Origin: a virus
Strand: one strand, 5' to 3'
DNA length: 47,738 nt
IMG/VR virus record: IMGVR_UViG_3300008470_000008
Location: 1-47,738 of that record
A program made the position numbers and the translations under genes. The notes under the pieces were generated by a model. That model was not told the origin of the DNA. It made no database searches and worked only from the letters and a program-made list of their open reading frames with translations. Positions 1-7,765 of this stretch are shown one piece after another. Each line of letters opens with the position of its first letter. The stretch's first letter is position 1.

Positions 1-33
1 ATAGAGGAACCACAAGTAGATGGTTCATTTTAA
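1..33 (+). CDS. 3' end of an upstream gene, acidic C-terminal tail
   Basis: The window opens inside a reading frame ending in TAA at 31-33. The last residues read IEEPQVDGSF. The tail is acidic and ends in phenylalanine, like the ends of many ssDNA-binding proteins and like the end of the next gene (EEPVF). It may be another replication protein, possibly a paralogue of the next gene. Only eleven codons are visible, so frame and function are tentative. Confidence 0.45.
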   Translation: MEEPQVDGSF

Positions 34-55
34 TAATAAATAAAAAAGTAAAATT

Positions 56-643
56 ATGAGTTACGGTTCAAGAACAGACAGTGAGGGGAAGGCAATTAGT
101 GCCAATGGTACAATGCCAGTTACAACAGGAGAGAGAGTAGTAGGTAATGAAATCGTATCTTTAGCAATGGCTGAAGATAAAGACGGAAACAAACTAGATA
201 GCAGAGCAGTATTAACCTTTAAACAAGCATCAGGTGCTATTTTTAGAGTAATGTTCTTTGATTCTAGTGAAGATTGGGCAATGAAGAATCTTAATACAAC
301 TATGGTACACATTTGTACTAAAATTGTAAGTGAAGATGCTTACTATGCAGCAGTAGACGGGTCATCTGACTTTGCATCATTTATTAATAACATTGCTACT
401 AAGGTAATTCCTTCAGCAGCAGGTAAGAAATTTACCATGAAGGTTATTTTAAAGCATAATAAGTCAAAAGATGCTTATTATCCAAATCTTCCTAATTTTC
501 CAAATTATATTGAGTTGGATGGTACAACACCTACAACTATTGGGAAAACTAATCCTAAATATGATATCTATTCTATTCCAGCAGCAACAACAGTTGCAGC
601 AGGTGCAGCAGTAGAAGGAGAGGCAGAAGAGCCTGTATTTTAG
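56..643 (+). CDS. Probable single-stranded DNA-binding protein
   Basis: A 195-residue protein. The body (about residues 40-150) looks rich in beta strands, and a low-complexity Ala/Thr linker (about 172-187) leads to an acidic tail ending EGEAEEPVF. A compact beta domain with a flexible linker and an acidic tail ending in Phe is the usual layout of phage and bacterial SSBs, where the tail recruits partner proteins. It lies 18 bases before the primase and heads the replication genes. No specific OB-fold signature could be identified by eye, so the call rests on architecture and context. Confidence 0.5.
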   Translation: MSYGSRTDSEGKAISANGTMPVTTGERVVGNEIVSLAMAEDKDGNKLDSRAVLTFKQASGAIFRVMFFDSSEDWAMKNLNTTMVHICTKIVSEDAYYAAVDGSSDFASFINNIATKVIPSAAGKKFTMKVILKHNKSKDAYYPNLPNFPNYIELDGTTPTTIGKTNPKYDIYSIPAATTVAAGAAVEGEAEEPVF

Positions 644-661
644 TATAACTAACTAACCGTC

Positions 662-1651
662 ATGTACGGGAAAAAAGTAGTTAACAAGGATAATATTCTA
701 GCATTAATTAACTCCTACGATATATTTAAGAAGTATATCGTAGGGTTTGTTGATGTGGGTAGAGCATTTAAGAGTGAATTAAGAGCAGATAAAAAACCTA
801 CTTGTGTAGTTTTTAAAGGTAATACAGATTTACTTTATAAAGATTATGCAGTTACTGGAGCATTAAATTGTTTTAGTTACGTGATGCAGAGATATAGTTG
901 TAACTATTTTGAAGCATTAGAGATAGTTAATAGAGATTTTGCTCTGGATTTAGTTTCAGATATGCCTAGCTATGAATATACTCCTACAGCTTCTACTATT
1001 TATAATGTAGATATATCTAAAATAGAGACAACTCCTGCTGATATTAAGATTAGAGCACGTAAGTGGAATAATTTTGATAAGGAGTTTTGGAATACACAGT
1101 ATGAATTAACTGTAAAAGAGTTAGAGGTGGGTAGAGTTTACCCCCTTGACGCTTTTTGGTTAAATAACATGTACTTTAGAGCTGACTCAACTGCCTATGG
1201 TTATTACCAGGGGTTTAGAGATGGACGGGAATTGTGGAAAATATATCAACCTTATAATGTAAAGGCTAAATTCTTTACTAACATAGGTCCAGATGACTAT
1301 CAAGGATATGACCAACTCCCTGAAACAGGGGATAGGCTAATAATAACAAAGTCTTATAAAGATGTATTGGTGCTTAGAAGGCTGGGAATCCCAGCTATTA
1401 ATCCACCAAGTGAATCATCTACTATAAAACAAGAGTTTTATGATGCCCTATTACTACGTTTCAAGAAAGTGGTTTTATTATTTGATAATGATACACCTGG
1501 AATTAAATCAGCTATTAAACTTAACAGTTTGATAGGGATACCGTACTTTATATTGCCTCAAGATACTAAAGATTGCGCTGATTATGTGAAGAAGTATAAC
1601 TATGAATTATTAACTAATTATATAGACTTATGCTGGGAAGATATCAAGTAA
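662..1651 (+). CDS. DnaG-type DNA primase with TOPRIM domain
   Basis: A 329-residue protein expected to make RNA primers at the phage fork. The N-terminal half resembles the DnaG catalytic N-domain, with an Arg/Lys-rich stretch (RADKKPTC, about residues 42-49) followed by beta strands and a helix. A TOPRIM segment follows: LIITKSYKDVLVLRRLG (about 224-240), then VVLLFDNDTPG (about 270-280), the metal-binding DxD-like motif. The usual first TOPRIM glutamate is replaced by lysine in ITKS-KD, a variant common in primases of Bacteroidota phages. No zinc finger and no fused helicase are present, so a helicase must be supplied elsewhere. It overlaps the resolvase gene by 22 bases. Confidence 0.82.
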   Translation: MYGKKVVNKDNILALINSYDIFKKYIVGFVDVGRAFKSELRADKKPTCVVFKGNTDLLYKDYAVTGALNCFSYVMQRYSCNYFEALEIVNRDFALDLVSDMPSYEYTPTASTIYNVDISKIETTPADIKIRARKWNNFDKEFWNTQYELTVKELEVGRVYPLDAFWLNNMYFRADSTAYGYYQGFRDGRELWKIYQPYNVKAKFFTNIGPDDYQGYDQLPETGDRLIITKSYKDVLVLRRLGIPAINPPSESSTIKQEFYDALLLRFKKVVLLFDNDTPGIKSAIKLNSLIGIPYFILPQDTKDCADYVKKYNYELLTNYIDLCWEDIK

Positions 1652-2214
1652 CAATTCCTAATTGGGTTAGTAGTTATCAGAAAGCTGCTAAAACAAATCC
1701 TAAGTATTGGGAATGGAAGGATAGAGATAAACTACCTATTAAACACAAAAATAGATTAAGAATAAACCCACTTATAAGGGGCACTAAGATATTTTGTTGT
1801 GATGAAGAGGAAGAGAGATTTCTAAAGAATACCAAATCTGCTGGAAAACCTAACCTTTGGGTTATGAATGGACAGGATTTGTATAATGCCATGATGAATT
1901 GGCGTATGCGTAAAACTGTTGCTAAGTATTATCATACTTACTTCTCTAATTATATTAAAGAGCAACTAACACCTATAGATATACCAGAAGGTAAATTTCT
2001 ATCTATTTCATGTGATATATATGAAGTAAAGAGAAAAATGATGCCTGATGTGTCTAATATGTGGTTGTTAGAGAAATTCTTTGAGGATGCTTTACAGGAA
2101 TGTGGAGTTATCCCTGATGATAGCCCTGACTATGTAATAGAGAGTGGTAGGAAAAGATACCATTGGGTAGAAGAAGAAGATAGGAAACTAGTGTTTACTA
2201 TCCAAATAGTTTAA
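1630..2214 (+). CDS. RusA-like Holliday-junction resolvase / endodeoxyribonuclease
   Basis: A 194-residue protein. The C-terminal 90 residues carry the RusA pattern: a strand (KFLSISCDIYEV, about 120-131), then a conserved-Asp segment with PDVSNMWLLEKFFEDAL (about 138-154), then GVIPDDSPDYV (about 158-168), matching the D..N..K..-D.L....I.DD arrangement of metal-binding aspartates. RusA enzymes cut four-way junctions and resolve branched replication or recombination DNA before packaging. The N-terminal 80 residues are basic and unassigned. The gene begins inside the end of the primase gene, indicating co-translation. Confidence 0.78.
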   Translation: MLGRYQVTIPNWVSSYQKAAKTNPKYWEWKDRDKLPIKHKNRLRINPLIRGTKIFCCDEEEERFLKNTKSAGKPNLWVMNGQDLYNAMMNWRMRKTVAKYYHTYFSNYIKEQLTPIDIPEGKFLSISCDIYEVKRKMMPDVSNMWLLEKFFEDALQECGVIPDDSPDYVIESGRKRYHWVEEEDRKLVFTIQIV

Positions 2215-2308
2215 GTAGTGATGCCATGAGTAAGGGACTACTCATTAGTATTTATAAAGTTGATTTGAAAGTTAATTTGTATTACTACTTAAATTTTAAT
2301 TATAAACT
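2215..2308 (+). other. 94-base intergenic gap with a small hairpin
   Basis: An AT-rich gap between the resolvase and a small ORF. It holds a perfect 7-bp inverted repeat (ATGAGTA ... TACTCAT, 2226-2245, loop AGGGAC) not followed by a T tract, so it is not a convincing terminator. The sequence TTAATTTG at 2272-2279 is one mismatch from the Bacteroidota -7 box but has no clear -33 partner. The gap could hold a promoter for the downstream cassette; none is clear. Confidence 0.3.
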
Positions 2309-2527
2309 ATGACAGATATAGAGATTTTTAAAAAGATAGAACGTGTAATAGGATACCAACCTAATGAATTCTCTGGTAGAGAGAGAATATTATTAGAAGA
2401 GGCTTATGATAAAGCCAAAAAAGAAAGAGACAACTCTGTAACAGGAGAAAGTTTCATTATTAACAAGAATAAATTTACCCAAATAGAGGAGATTTATTCA
2501 TTATTTATGGATAAAATAACAAATTAA
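2309..2527 (+). CDS. Small hypothetical protein (72 aa)
   Basis: A short, charged, mostly helical protein. It ends one base before the start of the ubiquitin-like gene, so the two are probably translated together. It has no membrane segment, cysteine pair or recognisable motif. The close spacing makes it a candidate accessory component of the ubiquitin-like cassette, but that is positional inference only. Confidence 0.6.
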   Translation: MTDIEIFKKIERVIGYQPNEFSGRERILLEEAYDKAKKERDNSVTGESFIINKNKFTQIEEIYSLFMDKITN

Positions 2528-2528
2528 G

Positions 2529-2822
2529 ATGAGAAAAATTACAATTGTTTCAACAAAGATTGACGGTAAAACAGAATTAAACTCAGGTGCAACAACTTGG
2601 GGAGAATTACAAACAGAATTAGGGGCTAACAGTATTGATAGCAATAATATGAAAGCTATGGAGAAAGTTTCCAAAGTAACATATGATAGTGCTGCTGCAG
2701 TACTACCTACAGGTGACTTTGTATTATTCCTTACACCTGGAAAGGTGAAGAGTGGAAATGAGGTAACAACTCATTACACAGAACTATTGGAGCAACTAGA
2801 TGCTATTCAAGCAGCTATTTAG
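2529..2822 (+). CDS. Ubiquitin-like (beta-grasp) modifier candidate
   Basis: A 97-residue protein with a beta-grasp-like order: strand RKITIVST (2-9), turn, strand GKTELNSG (13-20), helix TTWGELQTEL (22-31), a variable middle, then LPTGDFVLFLTPGKVKSG (59-76). The last piece resembles the final hairpin and strand of ThiS/MoaD/ubiquitin-like proteins ('L..GD.V.l.P...SG'). After Gly76 there is a tail of 21 residues, so a modifier of this type would need trimming before adenylation. A JAMM peptidase encoded 1.2 kb downstream could do this. The neighbours are E2-like, JAMM and E1-like proteins, the gene set of bacterial ubiquitin-like systems including PRTRC cassettes. The fold is inferred by eye; a small structural or unrelated protein cannot be excluded. 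Confidence 0.55.
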   Translation: MRKITIVSTKIDGKTELNSGATTWGELQTELGANSIDSNNMKAMEKVSKVTYDSAAAVLPTGDFVLFLTPGKVKSGNEVTTHYTELLEQLDAIQAAI

Positions 2823-2837
2823 TATTTCATATATCAT

Positions 2838-2866
2838 AAAGAGGGGCAAAATGCTCCTCTTTTTTT
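2838..2866 (+). terminator. Rho-independent terminator or attenuator inside the ubiquitin-like cassette
   Basis: A 10-bp stem with one G-T pair, AAAGAGGGGC / GCTCCTCTTT, has a five-base loop and runs into eight T residues (2859-2866 region). It lies 15 bases after the modifier gene. No promoter is visible in the 20 bases before the next start (2887), so downstream genes are probably reached by read-through, giving more modifier than enzyme transcripts. Confidence 0.75.
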
Positions 2867-2886
2867 AATTTTTAAAACAGAGTAAG

Positions 2887-4059
2887 ATGGCAGAAGAAGA
2901 TGATTTTGCATTACTAGAAGCCATATTAGCTGATGATAGTAATACAAGAGTAATAAGTGGTACTGCTACCAATCCAGTGGTAGTAGAATCCATAGCAGAT
3001 ATAGATATACACGTAGTGGAACCTATAAAGGAACCTACAAAGGAAGAAGTTGTAGTAGAAAAACTAGAAACAACTATAGAAAAAAGAATTAGAAGAACTC
3101 AAGAATTAACAGAGGAATATCATCCTGGTGCTTGGGACTTTCAAAAGTGTATAGATAATGATTATTTAGGTAGACCTAATAATTCAGCTGTATATACTTT
3201 AACTATCCTTTTTCCTAAACTCACTATGACTAACAGTAGTAATGATTCACATGTTATACAAGATTTATATGTAAGTATGTGTTTTACTGCTAGTATGCAC
3301 CATCAAAGTAATATTTATGGTGTAAGAGGTAAGTTAACTGGTGCAGAGTATTTTAGTAGTTATGTACATTCCCACTTATCTCCTAGTGGGATAGATAGGG
3401 ATAGAGGTACATCTAAGATAACAAGATATGGTGCTTTCTGCTTAGGTGGAGGTACAGAACTAATTAGGTTAGCTAACAACTTAGTACTAGATGAGTGGAA
3501 TGAAGAACTATTTGCTTCAACACTACTACATTTACATTCATATGTTGATTGGGAATCTAGCGAAGGAGGACCTTATATGAGTATGCATAATATATCTATA
3601 AATAGAAGTTCATCACGTTTGAATAATGCCCCTGCTACATCAAATAGAAAGGAGGCATATATGTCATTGTTACGTACTATGACATACAATATGAAGTTAG
3701 AGTTAGATAAAAGTACTACTTCAGCTAAATTTGTATTAGCAAATGTAGATGAGTTAGAAATAGGGTTAATACCACATACTCCATATTATCAATATAAAAA
3801 TGAACTGGGTGTATATTCTAATATAGTTACAGGTAATAACATACCAGAGTTAAATACTAAAATTAGAGCAGCAAATAGCTGTCAAGAACCTTTTATGGTA
3901 TTTAAATCAGAGAACATTAGGTGTCAAGTAGATGAAGTTATAGACCCTAATTCAAAAACTGATGCAGTAAGCAAAGTACCGCATAGAGATATAACTACAT
4001 ATGTACAACAAGAATTAGAAAAAGAGATTAATAATTATTATTTAAAAATTAAAATATGA
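2887..4059 (+). CDS. Prokaryotic E2-like protein
   Basis: A 390-residue protein. After an acidic, low-complexity N-terminus (1-70) comes a core of strands (YTLTILFPKLTMTN, 103-116; IQDLYVSMCFTAS, 124-136), then YVHSHLSPSG (159-168), YGAFCLGGG (181-189) and a helical stretch ending LHLHSYVDWESSEGGPY. Strand meander, HxH-like 'YxHSH' motif and FCLG cysteine fit the divergent E2-like proteins of bacterial ubiquitin-like operons described by Iyer, Burroughs and Aravind. Cys185 would be the thioester cysteine. Its stop overlaps the start of the JAMM gene (ATGA), which supports a joint role. The assignment is from motif memory, not a search. Confidence 0.6.
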   Translation: MAEEDDFALLEAILADDSNTRVISGTATNPVVVESIADIDIHVVEPIKEPTKEEVVVEKLETTIEKRIRRTQELTEEYHPGAWDFQKCIDNDYLGRPNNSAVYTLTILFPKLTMTNSSNDSHVIQDLYVSMCFTASMHHQSNIYGVRGKLTGAEYFSSYVHSHLSPSGIDRDRGTSKITRYGAFCLGGGTELIRLANNLVLDEWNEELFASTLLHLHSYVDWESSEGGPYMSMHNISINRSSSRLNNAPATSNRKEAYMSLLRTMTYNMKLELDKSTTSAKFVLANVDELEIGLIPHTPYYQYKNELGVYSNIVTGNNIPELNTKIRAANSCQEPFMVFKSENIRCQVDEVIDPNSKTDAVSKVPHRDITTYVQQELEKEINNYYLKIKI

Positions 4060-4940
4060 GTTTAGTAGACGATAAAAAAGTACATAGTAGAACTGTTATA
4101 CCTGTTACAGGTAAGGCAGAGTTAACTTTAGGTAAAGAAGTGATGATGAAGATTCATTACCTACATCAAAGAGTTACCAGGAATACAGAATGGAGTGGTG
4201 TTTTAATGTATAAAACAGTATCAGGTGGAGTAGAAGACCCAGGAAATTGGAAATTAGAAGCAGATGATTTTATCCTTATGGATGTAGGAACAGGTTCTTA
4301 TACTGAGTATGACTTTGATACAGATGATGTTTATTCATTTGATAAGTATACAGATGCAATGTTAGATGATAAGAGATTAGGACATATTCATACTCATCAC
4401 AGTATGGATACTTTTTTTAGTGGTACTGATATGTCTGAATTACATGAGAATGCGCCAAATCACGCCTATTACTTAAGTTTAATTGTAAACTATAAGGAAC
4501 CAGGATTATGGATGGCTAAAGTAGCATTTGTAGGAGAAGAGACTTCAGTAGGGTCTATTGTTAGAACTAAAAACTCTATTCTTAATATGTTAGGATTTGG
4601 AGAACCAGTAGAGGAAGTAGTAAATAAAGTTACTCCTATATTATATACTATAGATTGTGATTTAATTATTGCAGATGAGATGAAACCTTTCTATGATAGA
4701 GTTACAGAGATTTGTAAACCTAAAGTAGTAGCTACTCCTTATAGATATACTCCTCCAGGACATTATAATGGTACTTCTATGCATCAACAGCGTTTTAAAG
4801 GTGCTAATTTGAAAAAGAAGAAAGCAACTAAAATGGATTGGAGTGATTGGGATGCAAGAGCAGGTGTTGCTCCTTCATTATTTAACCAATTACCACCTAA
4901 CAAAGTAGTTCAAAAAGAACTGCTGGGAGTTACAGTATAG
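4056..4940 (+). CDS. JAMM/MPN-family metallopeptidase (deubiquitinase-like)
   Basis: A 294-residue protein with a complete JAMM zinc motif: upstream Glu in TEWSGVL (Glu45), then His112-x-His114-x7-Ser122-x2-Asp125 within GHIHTHHSMDTFFSGTD (109-125). These are all the catalytic and zinc-binding residues of the Rpn11/AMSH/RadC superfamily, so it should be active. Such enzymes remove or process ubiquitin-like modifiers at isopeptide or C-terminal bonds. The likely substrate is the modifier at 2529-2822, which has a 21-residue tail beyond its candidate C-terminal glycine. The C-terminal 80 residues are basic and Pro/Lys-rich, with no assigned domain. It overlaps the E2-like gene by 4 bases. Confidence 0.85.
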   Translation: MSLVDDKKVHSRTVIPVTGKAELTLGKEVMMKIHYLHQRVTRNTEWSGVLMYKTVSGGVEDPGNWKLEADDFILMDVGTGSYTEYDFDTDDVYSFDKYTDAMLDDKRLGHIHTHHSMDTFFSGTDMSELHENAPNHAYYLSLIVNYKEPGLWMAKVAFVGEETSVGSIVRTKNSILNMLGFGEPVEEVVNKVTPILYTIDCDLIIADEMKPFYDRVTEICKPKVVATPYRYTPPGHYNGTSMHQQRFKGANLKKKKATKMDWSDWDARAGVAPSLFNQLPPNKVVQKELLGVTV

Positions 4941-4957
4941 CTGCAATATATCCATTT

Positions 4958-5323
4958 GTGTGTAAGTTGATATCAACTAACCTAAATGAAGGTGCAGAAA
5001 CAACAATTACTCAACTATTTAAAACAATAGGAGAATCATCAGAAGTAGAGATAGAGTTTTTAGTAGATGTAATGGAAGAGGAGTTTGAGAAATTTTTAGC
5101 TACTCACTTTAATGTTCCAGTACCTACTCAATTAGATTTATTCTGTGTATCAATTGGGATTTTAAAAGTGTGTGAAACATATGTAGATACGTATTTGTAT
5201 CAATGTATGGATAACATGTTAGATGTATATACAAGCATCAAAATAGACGCTGACTTCAAAAAGAAGGTTACGCAATTAACTAATATAGAAAATTTAGCAG
5301 AATGGACAGCAGTAGCAACATAG
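4958..5323 (+). CDS. Small helical protein in the ubiquitin-like cassette (121 aa)
   Basis: An acidic, helical protein with no recognised domain. The start is GTG at 4958, 17 bases after the JAMM stop; a downstream Met would remove much of the protein, so GTG is preferred. Its last 22 bases overlap the ThiF-like gene, showing tight translational coupling. Cysteines at several positions (about residues 2, 68, 74, 87) do not form a zinc motif. It may be an accessory factor or substrate of the cassette; nothing more can be read from the sequence. Confidence 0.6.
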   Translation: MCKLISTNLNEGAETTITQLFKTIGESSEVEIEFLVDVMEEEFEKFLATHFNVPVPTQLDLFCVSIGILKVCETYVDTYLYQCMDNMLDVYTSIKIDADFKKKVTQLTNIENLAEWTAVAT

Positions 5324-6015
5324 ATAATAAAAAAGCAAGATTCAGTGACGCTGCCTGGTATAAGGCAGGTCCTGAAGATATCATAGTTGGAGGTGTAGGT
5401 GGAATTGGTTCTTGGGTAGCATTATTGCTATCCAGAATTGGTCACACTTTACATATCTACGATAATGATGTAGTAGATGATACTAATATGGCAGGACAAC
5501 TGTATCCTATTAGTGCAATTGGACAAAGAAAAGAGAATGCAGTAGCAGAGTTAGTAAGACAATTCTCTGGTAGTACTGTAAATGTAAATGGACTATATGC
5601 TGAAGACAGTATGGTAGCTCCAATTATATTTAGTTGCTTTGATAACATGACTGCAAGGAAAGTTATGTTTGAGAAATGGGCAGCAGAAGAAGACAGAGAG
5701 TTATTTGTAGATGGTAGAATGCTTGCAGAAACAGGTATGATATTCTTAGTACAAAAAGGAGAAGAGGAAGCATACAGAGCAGAGTTGTTTGATGATGCTG
5801 AGGTGGAAGATGCACCATGTTCCTTTAAAGCCACTAGTCATTGTGGAGCTTTTATAGCTTCTATGATGGTAGCAGGTTTAAATAACTATATGGCTAACAG
5901 ATATATAGATGCAGACCTTAGAGCAGTAGATTTTAGAACTGACTTTGAACTACCTCTGTTAAATGTACAAGCCATAGCAATTCCAGTAGCGGAACCAGAA
6001 GAAGTATTAACTTAA
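5302..6015 (+). CDS. ThiF/MoeB/E1-like adenylyltransferase
   Basis: A 237-residue Rossmann-type protein. The nucleotide-binding loop GVGGIGSWVA is at 31-40. IYDNDVVDDTNMAGQ (52-66) is the E1 pattern D.D.V..SN..RQ that binds ATP, with Gln66 retained and Arg replaced by Gly or Ala. SCFDNMTARK (111-120) is the late 'D...R' motif. A Cys at 173 (DAPCSF) or 181 could accept the modifier. It lacks the adenylation-domain zinc CxxC pairs and any second domain, so it is a minimal E1. E1-like enzymes adenylate the C-terminal glycine of beta-grasp proteins; the partner here is the modifier at 2529-2822. Confidence 0.8.
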   Translation: MDSSSNIDNKKARFSDAAWYKAGPEDIIVGGVGGIGSWVALLLSRIGHTLHIYDNDVVDDTNMAGQLYPISAIGQRKENAVAELVRQFSGSTVNVNGLYAEDSMVAPIIFSCFDNMTARKVMFEKWAAEEDRELFVDGRMLAETGMIFLVQKGEEEAYRAELFDDAEVEDAPCSFKATSHCGAFIASMMVAGLNNYMANRYIDADLRAVDFRTDFELPLLNVQAIAIPVAEPEEVLT

Positions 6016-6026
6016 AACAATAATAA

Positions 6027-7043
6027 ATGTTAAATATAAAAAATATAGGAGATAATAGAATACATTTAAGCCATAATAATAGTAGTTGGAAGACTATATT
6101 AGTGGATAAAGTAGATACATTTATACTAGCCAATACGGAGAAACAGGAATATACTCCTGTACATGCTATTGATTTACCCGCAACTTTAGCGTTAACTACA
6201 GGAAGTAGACCTCGTAGAAGACACGGCTGTAATACTTATTTATTTAGAGCTCTAGAAAACCAAATGACTATATTACAGAGTAAATTAAATATATCTTCTT
6301 ATACTATTCGTTTTATGTTTGATACATCTATGCGCCTAGCTTGTCTACCAGATAATCAACGTAAGATAAAAAAGTATGAAACTAAGACTAATATAATGCA
6401 GAATATAGCAAAAAAATTCATGCGTAAATCTTTAGAGGTCTTAAAAGATGCAGTACATAGAAGTATAGAGCATACGTTACCTAATATGAAAAATGCAGGT
6501 AGATTTAATCCATCACAATCGTTTTCATATGGTAAGTCATATAATGATATAATAAAGCATACGCTACATGGTACAGGTTGGAGTAGTGTACCATTACGTA
6601 CCTTAGGATATCGTGTAAGTACAGGAGCATGTTATGAGTTATCTAGAACAGGTTCTTTTGAACCTATTCCTTTATACGTAACAGTGGTAAAGTCAATCCA
6701 CATACCATATTTAACATTATGTATGGTTTTAGGTGAAGACCCTCAAAGTTCTATTTATGAACTATGGGTTAATCCTGAGTTTGATGTAGTAAGGTCTAAG
6801 TATAAAGGGTTACGTCCCCATTATAGGAAACATATAAAAGCGGTAGCTAATAGACAAGGTATTCCTATTATAGAGAAGGATAATATCCAGGAAGAACTTT
6901 ATGATAGTATATCACTTCCTGCGGAGGTAAAGAGTATCAAAGGAAGAAGAGAGTGGTTAGAAGAATTCACAACAGAGGTGAAAGGACACCTAGCGTCTAA
7001 AAGTCTCTTACAGAGAGGATATAGTATTGAATTATGCGCATAG
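6027..7043 (+). CDS. Hypothetical protein (338 aa), last member of the ubiquitin-like run
   Basis: No family recognised. The protein is basic in the middle (several Lys/Arg-rich helices, about residues 120-170) and has a predicted beta-rich part (about 200-260) containing LYVTVVKSIHIPYLTLCMVLG. It starts 11 bases after the E1-like gene and overlaps the exonuclease start by 10 bases, so it sits in one transcription unit with both. It could be a ligase-like or target-binding component of the cassette, or a replication protein. Confidence 0.6.
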   Translation: MLNIKNIGDNRIHLSHNNSSWKTILVDKVDTFILANTEKQEYTPVHAIDLPATLALTTGSRPRRRHGCNTYLFRALENQMTILQSKLNISSYTIRFMFDTSMRLACLPDNQRKIKKYETKTNIMQNIAKKFMRKSLEVLKDAVHRSIEHTLPNMKNAGRFNPSQSFSYGKSYNDIIKHTLHGTGWSSVPLRTLGYRVSTGACYELSRTGSFEPIPLYVTVVKSIHIPYLTLCMVLGEDPQSSIYELWVNPEFDVVRSKYKGLRPHYRKHIKAVANRQGIPIIEKDNIQEELYDSISLPAEVKSIKGRREWLEEFTTEVKGHLASKSLLQRGYSIELCA

Positions 7044-7759
7044 CAGTAATTGATGCAGACCCTATTGCATATATATGTAGTAAGGACACACTAGAAGAAA
7101 GTTTATTAGGGGTAGATAGCTTAATTGCTAATGCCCTTAATGTTTCTAGGTGTGACGCTTATTATATGTTTTTATCAGATTCCCCTTATTTCAGACATGA
7201 AGTAAATAAGGAGTATAAAGCTAAAAGACCTACATCTAAGTTACTTTATCTTAAAGAAATTAAGGAGTACCTTAAGAGTAATTTTGGTGGAGTAAGTTAT
7301 CCAGGTTTAGAAGCAGATGATTTAAATGCGTATGTGATGATACAAGCTAATAAAACACCCAGTAATACTTATATCAATATGTCTATAGATAAAGATGTAT
7401 TGAAATCAGTATGGGGAAAGTGGTTCAACTTTAAGAAGTTTGAATCAGGAGAAACCTCTAGGCAAGATGCTACTAGATTTATATTTATACAGACTCTTAT
7501 GGGAGATAGTACAGATAATATCAAGGGTATTCCAGGAGTAGGAGAAAAAAAGGCTGAAAAACTCCTTGAAACAACTAATGATATAGGTCTTATGAGAAGT
7601 ATAGTACTAAATACGTATTGTACTCATTTTAAGTCTAGTGCAGTAGGTATATATGAGTTTCAAAAGAACTTTAGGCAAGTTTATTTACTAAGAAATAATG
7701 AAGACTTCTTAAATGAAGTAGGTTATATACCTGAGTTACCAGAACTTAGGTCAATATAA
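7034..7759 (+). CDS. FEN-like 5'-3' exonuclease / flap endonuclease
   Basis: A 241-residue protein matching the T5 D15/T4 RNase H type. Acidic metal ligands appear in order: AVIDADP (Asp7, Asp9), EADDL (93-97), SIDKD (117-121) and LMGDSTDNI (156-163). The last is followed by the helix-hairpin-helix GIPGVGEKKAEKLL (165-178) that holds duplex DNA. The length is right for a stand-alone phage enzyme without a polymerase domain. It would remove RNA primers and flaps, complementing the primase upstream. Confidence 0.88.
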   Translation: MRIAVIDADPIAYICSKDTLEESLLGVDSLIANALNVSRCDAYYMFLSDSPYFRHEVNKEYKAKRPTSKLLYLKEIKEYLKSNFGGVSYPGLEADDLNAYVMIQANKTPSNTYINMSIDKDVLKSVWGKWFNFKKFESGETSRQDATRFIFIQTLMGDSTDNIKGIPGVGEKKAEKLLETTNDIGLMRSIVLNTYCTHFKSSAVGIYEFQKNFRQVYLLRNNEDFLNEVGYIPELPELRSI

Positions 7760-7765
7760 AAGAGA

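Noticed and set aside
2226-2245. Hairpin after the resolvase as a terminator
   Set aside because: It has only seven pairs of mixed composition and is not followed by a T tract.
5457-5834. Open - strand frame of 125 codons opposite the E1-like gene
   Set aside because: It is antisense to a gene with E1 motifs, Ser/Ala-rich and without a plausible start context.
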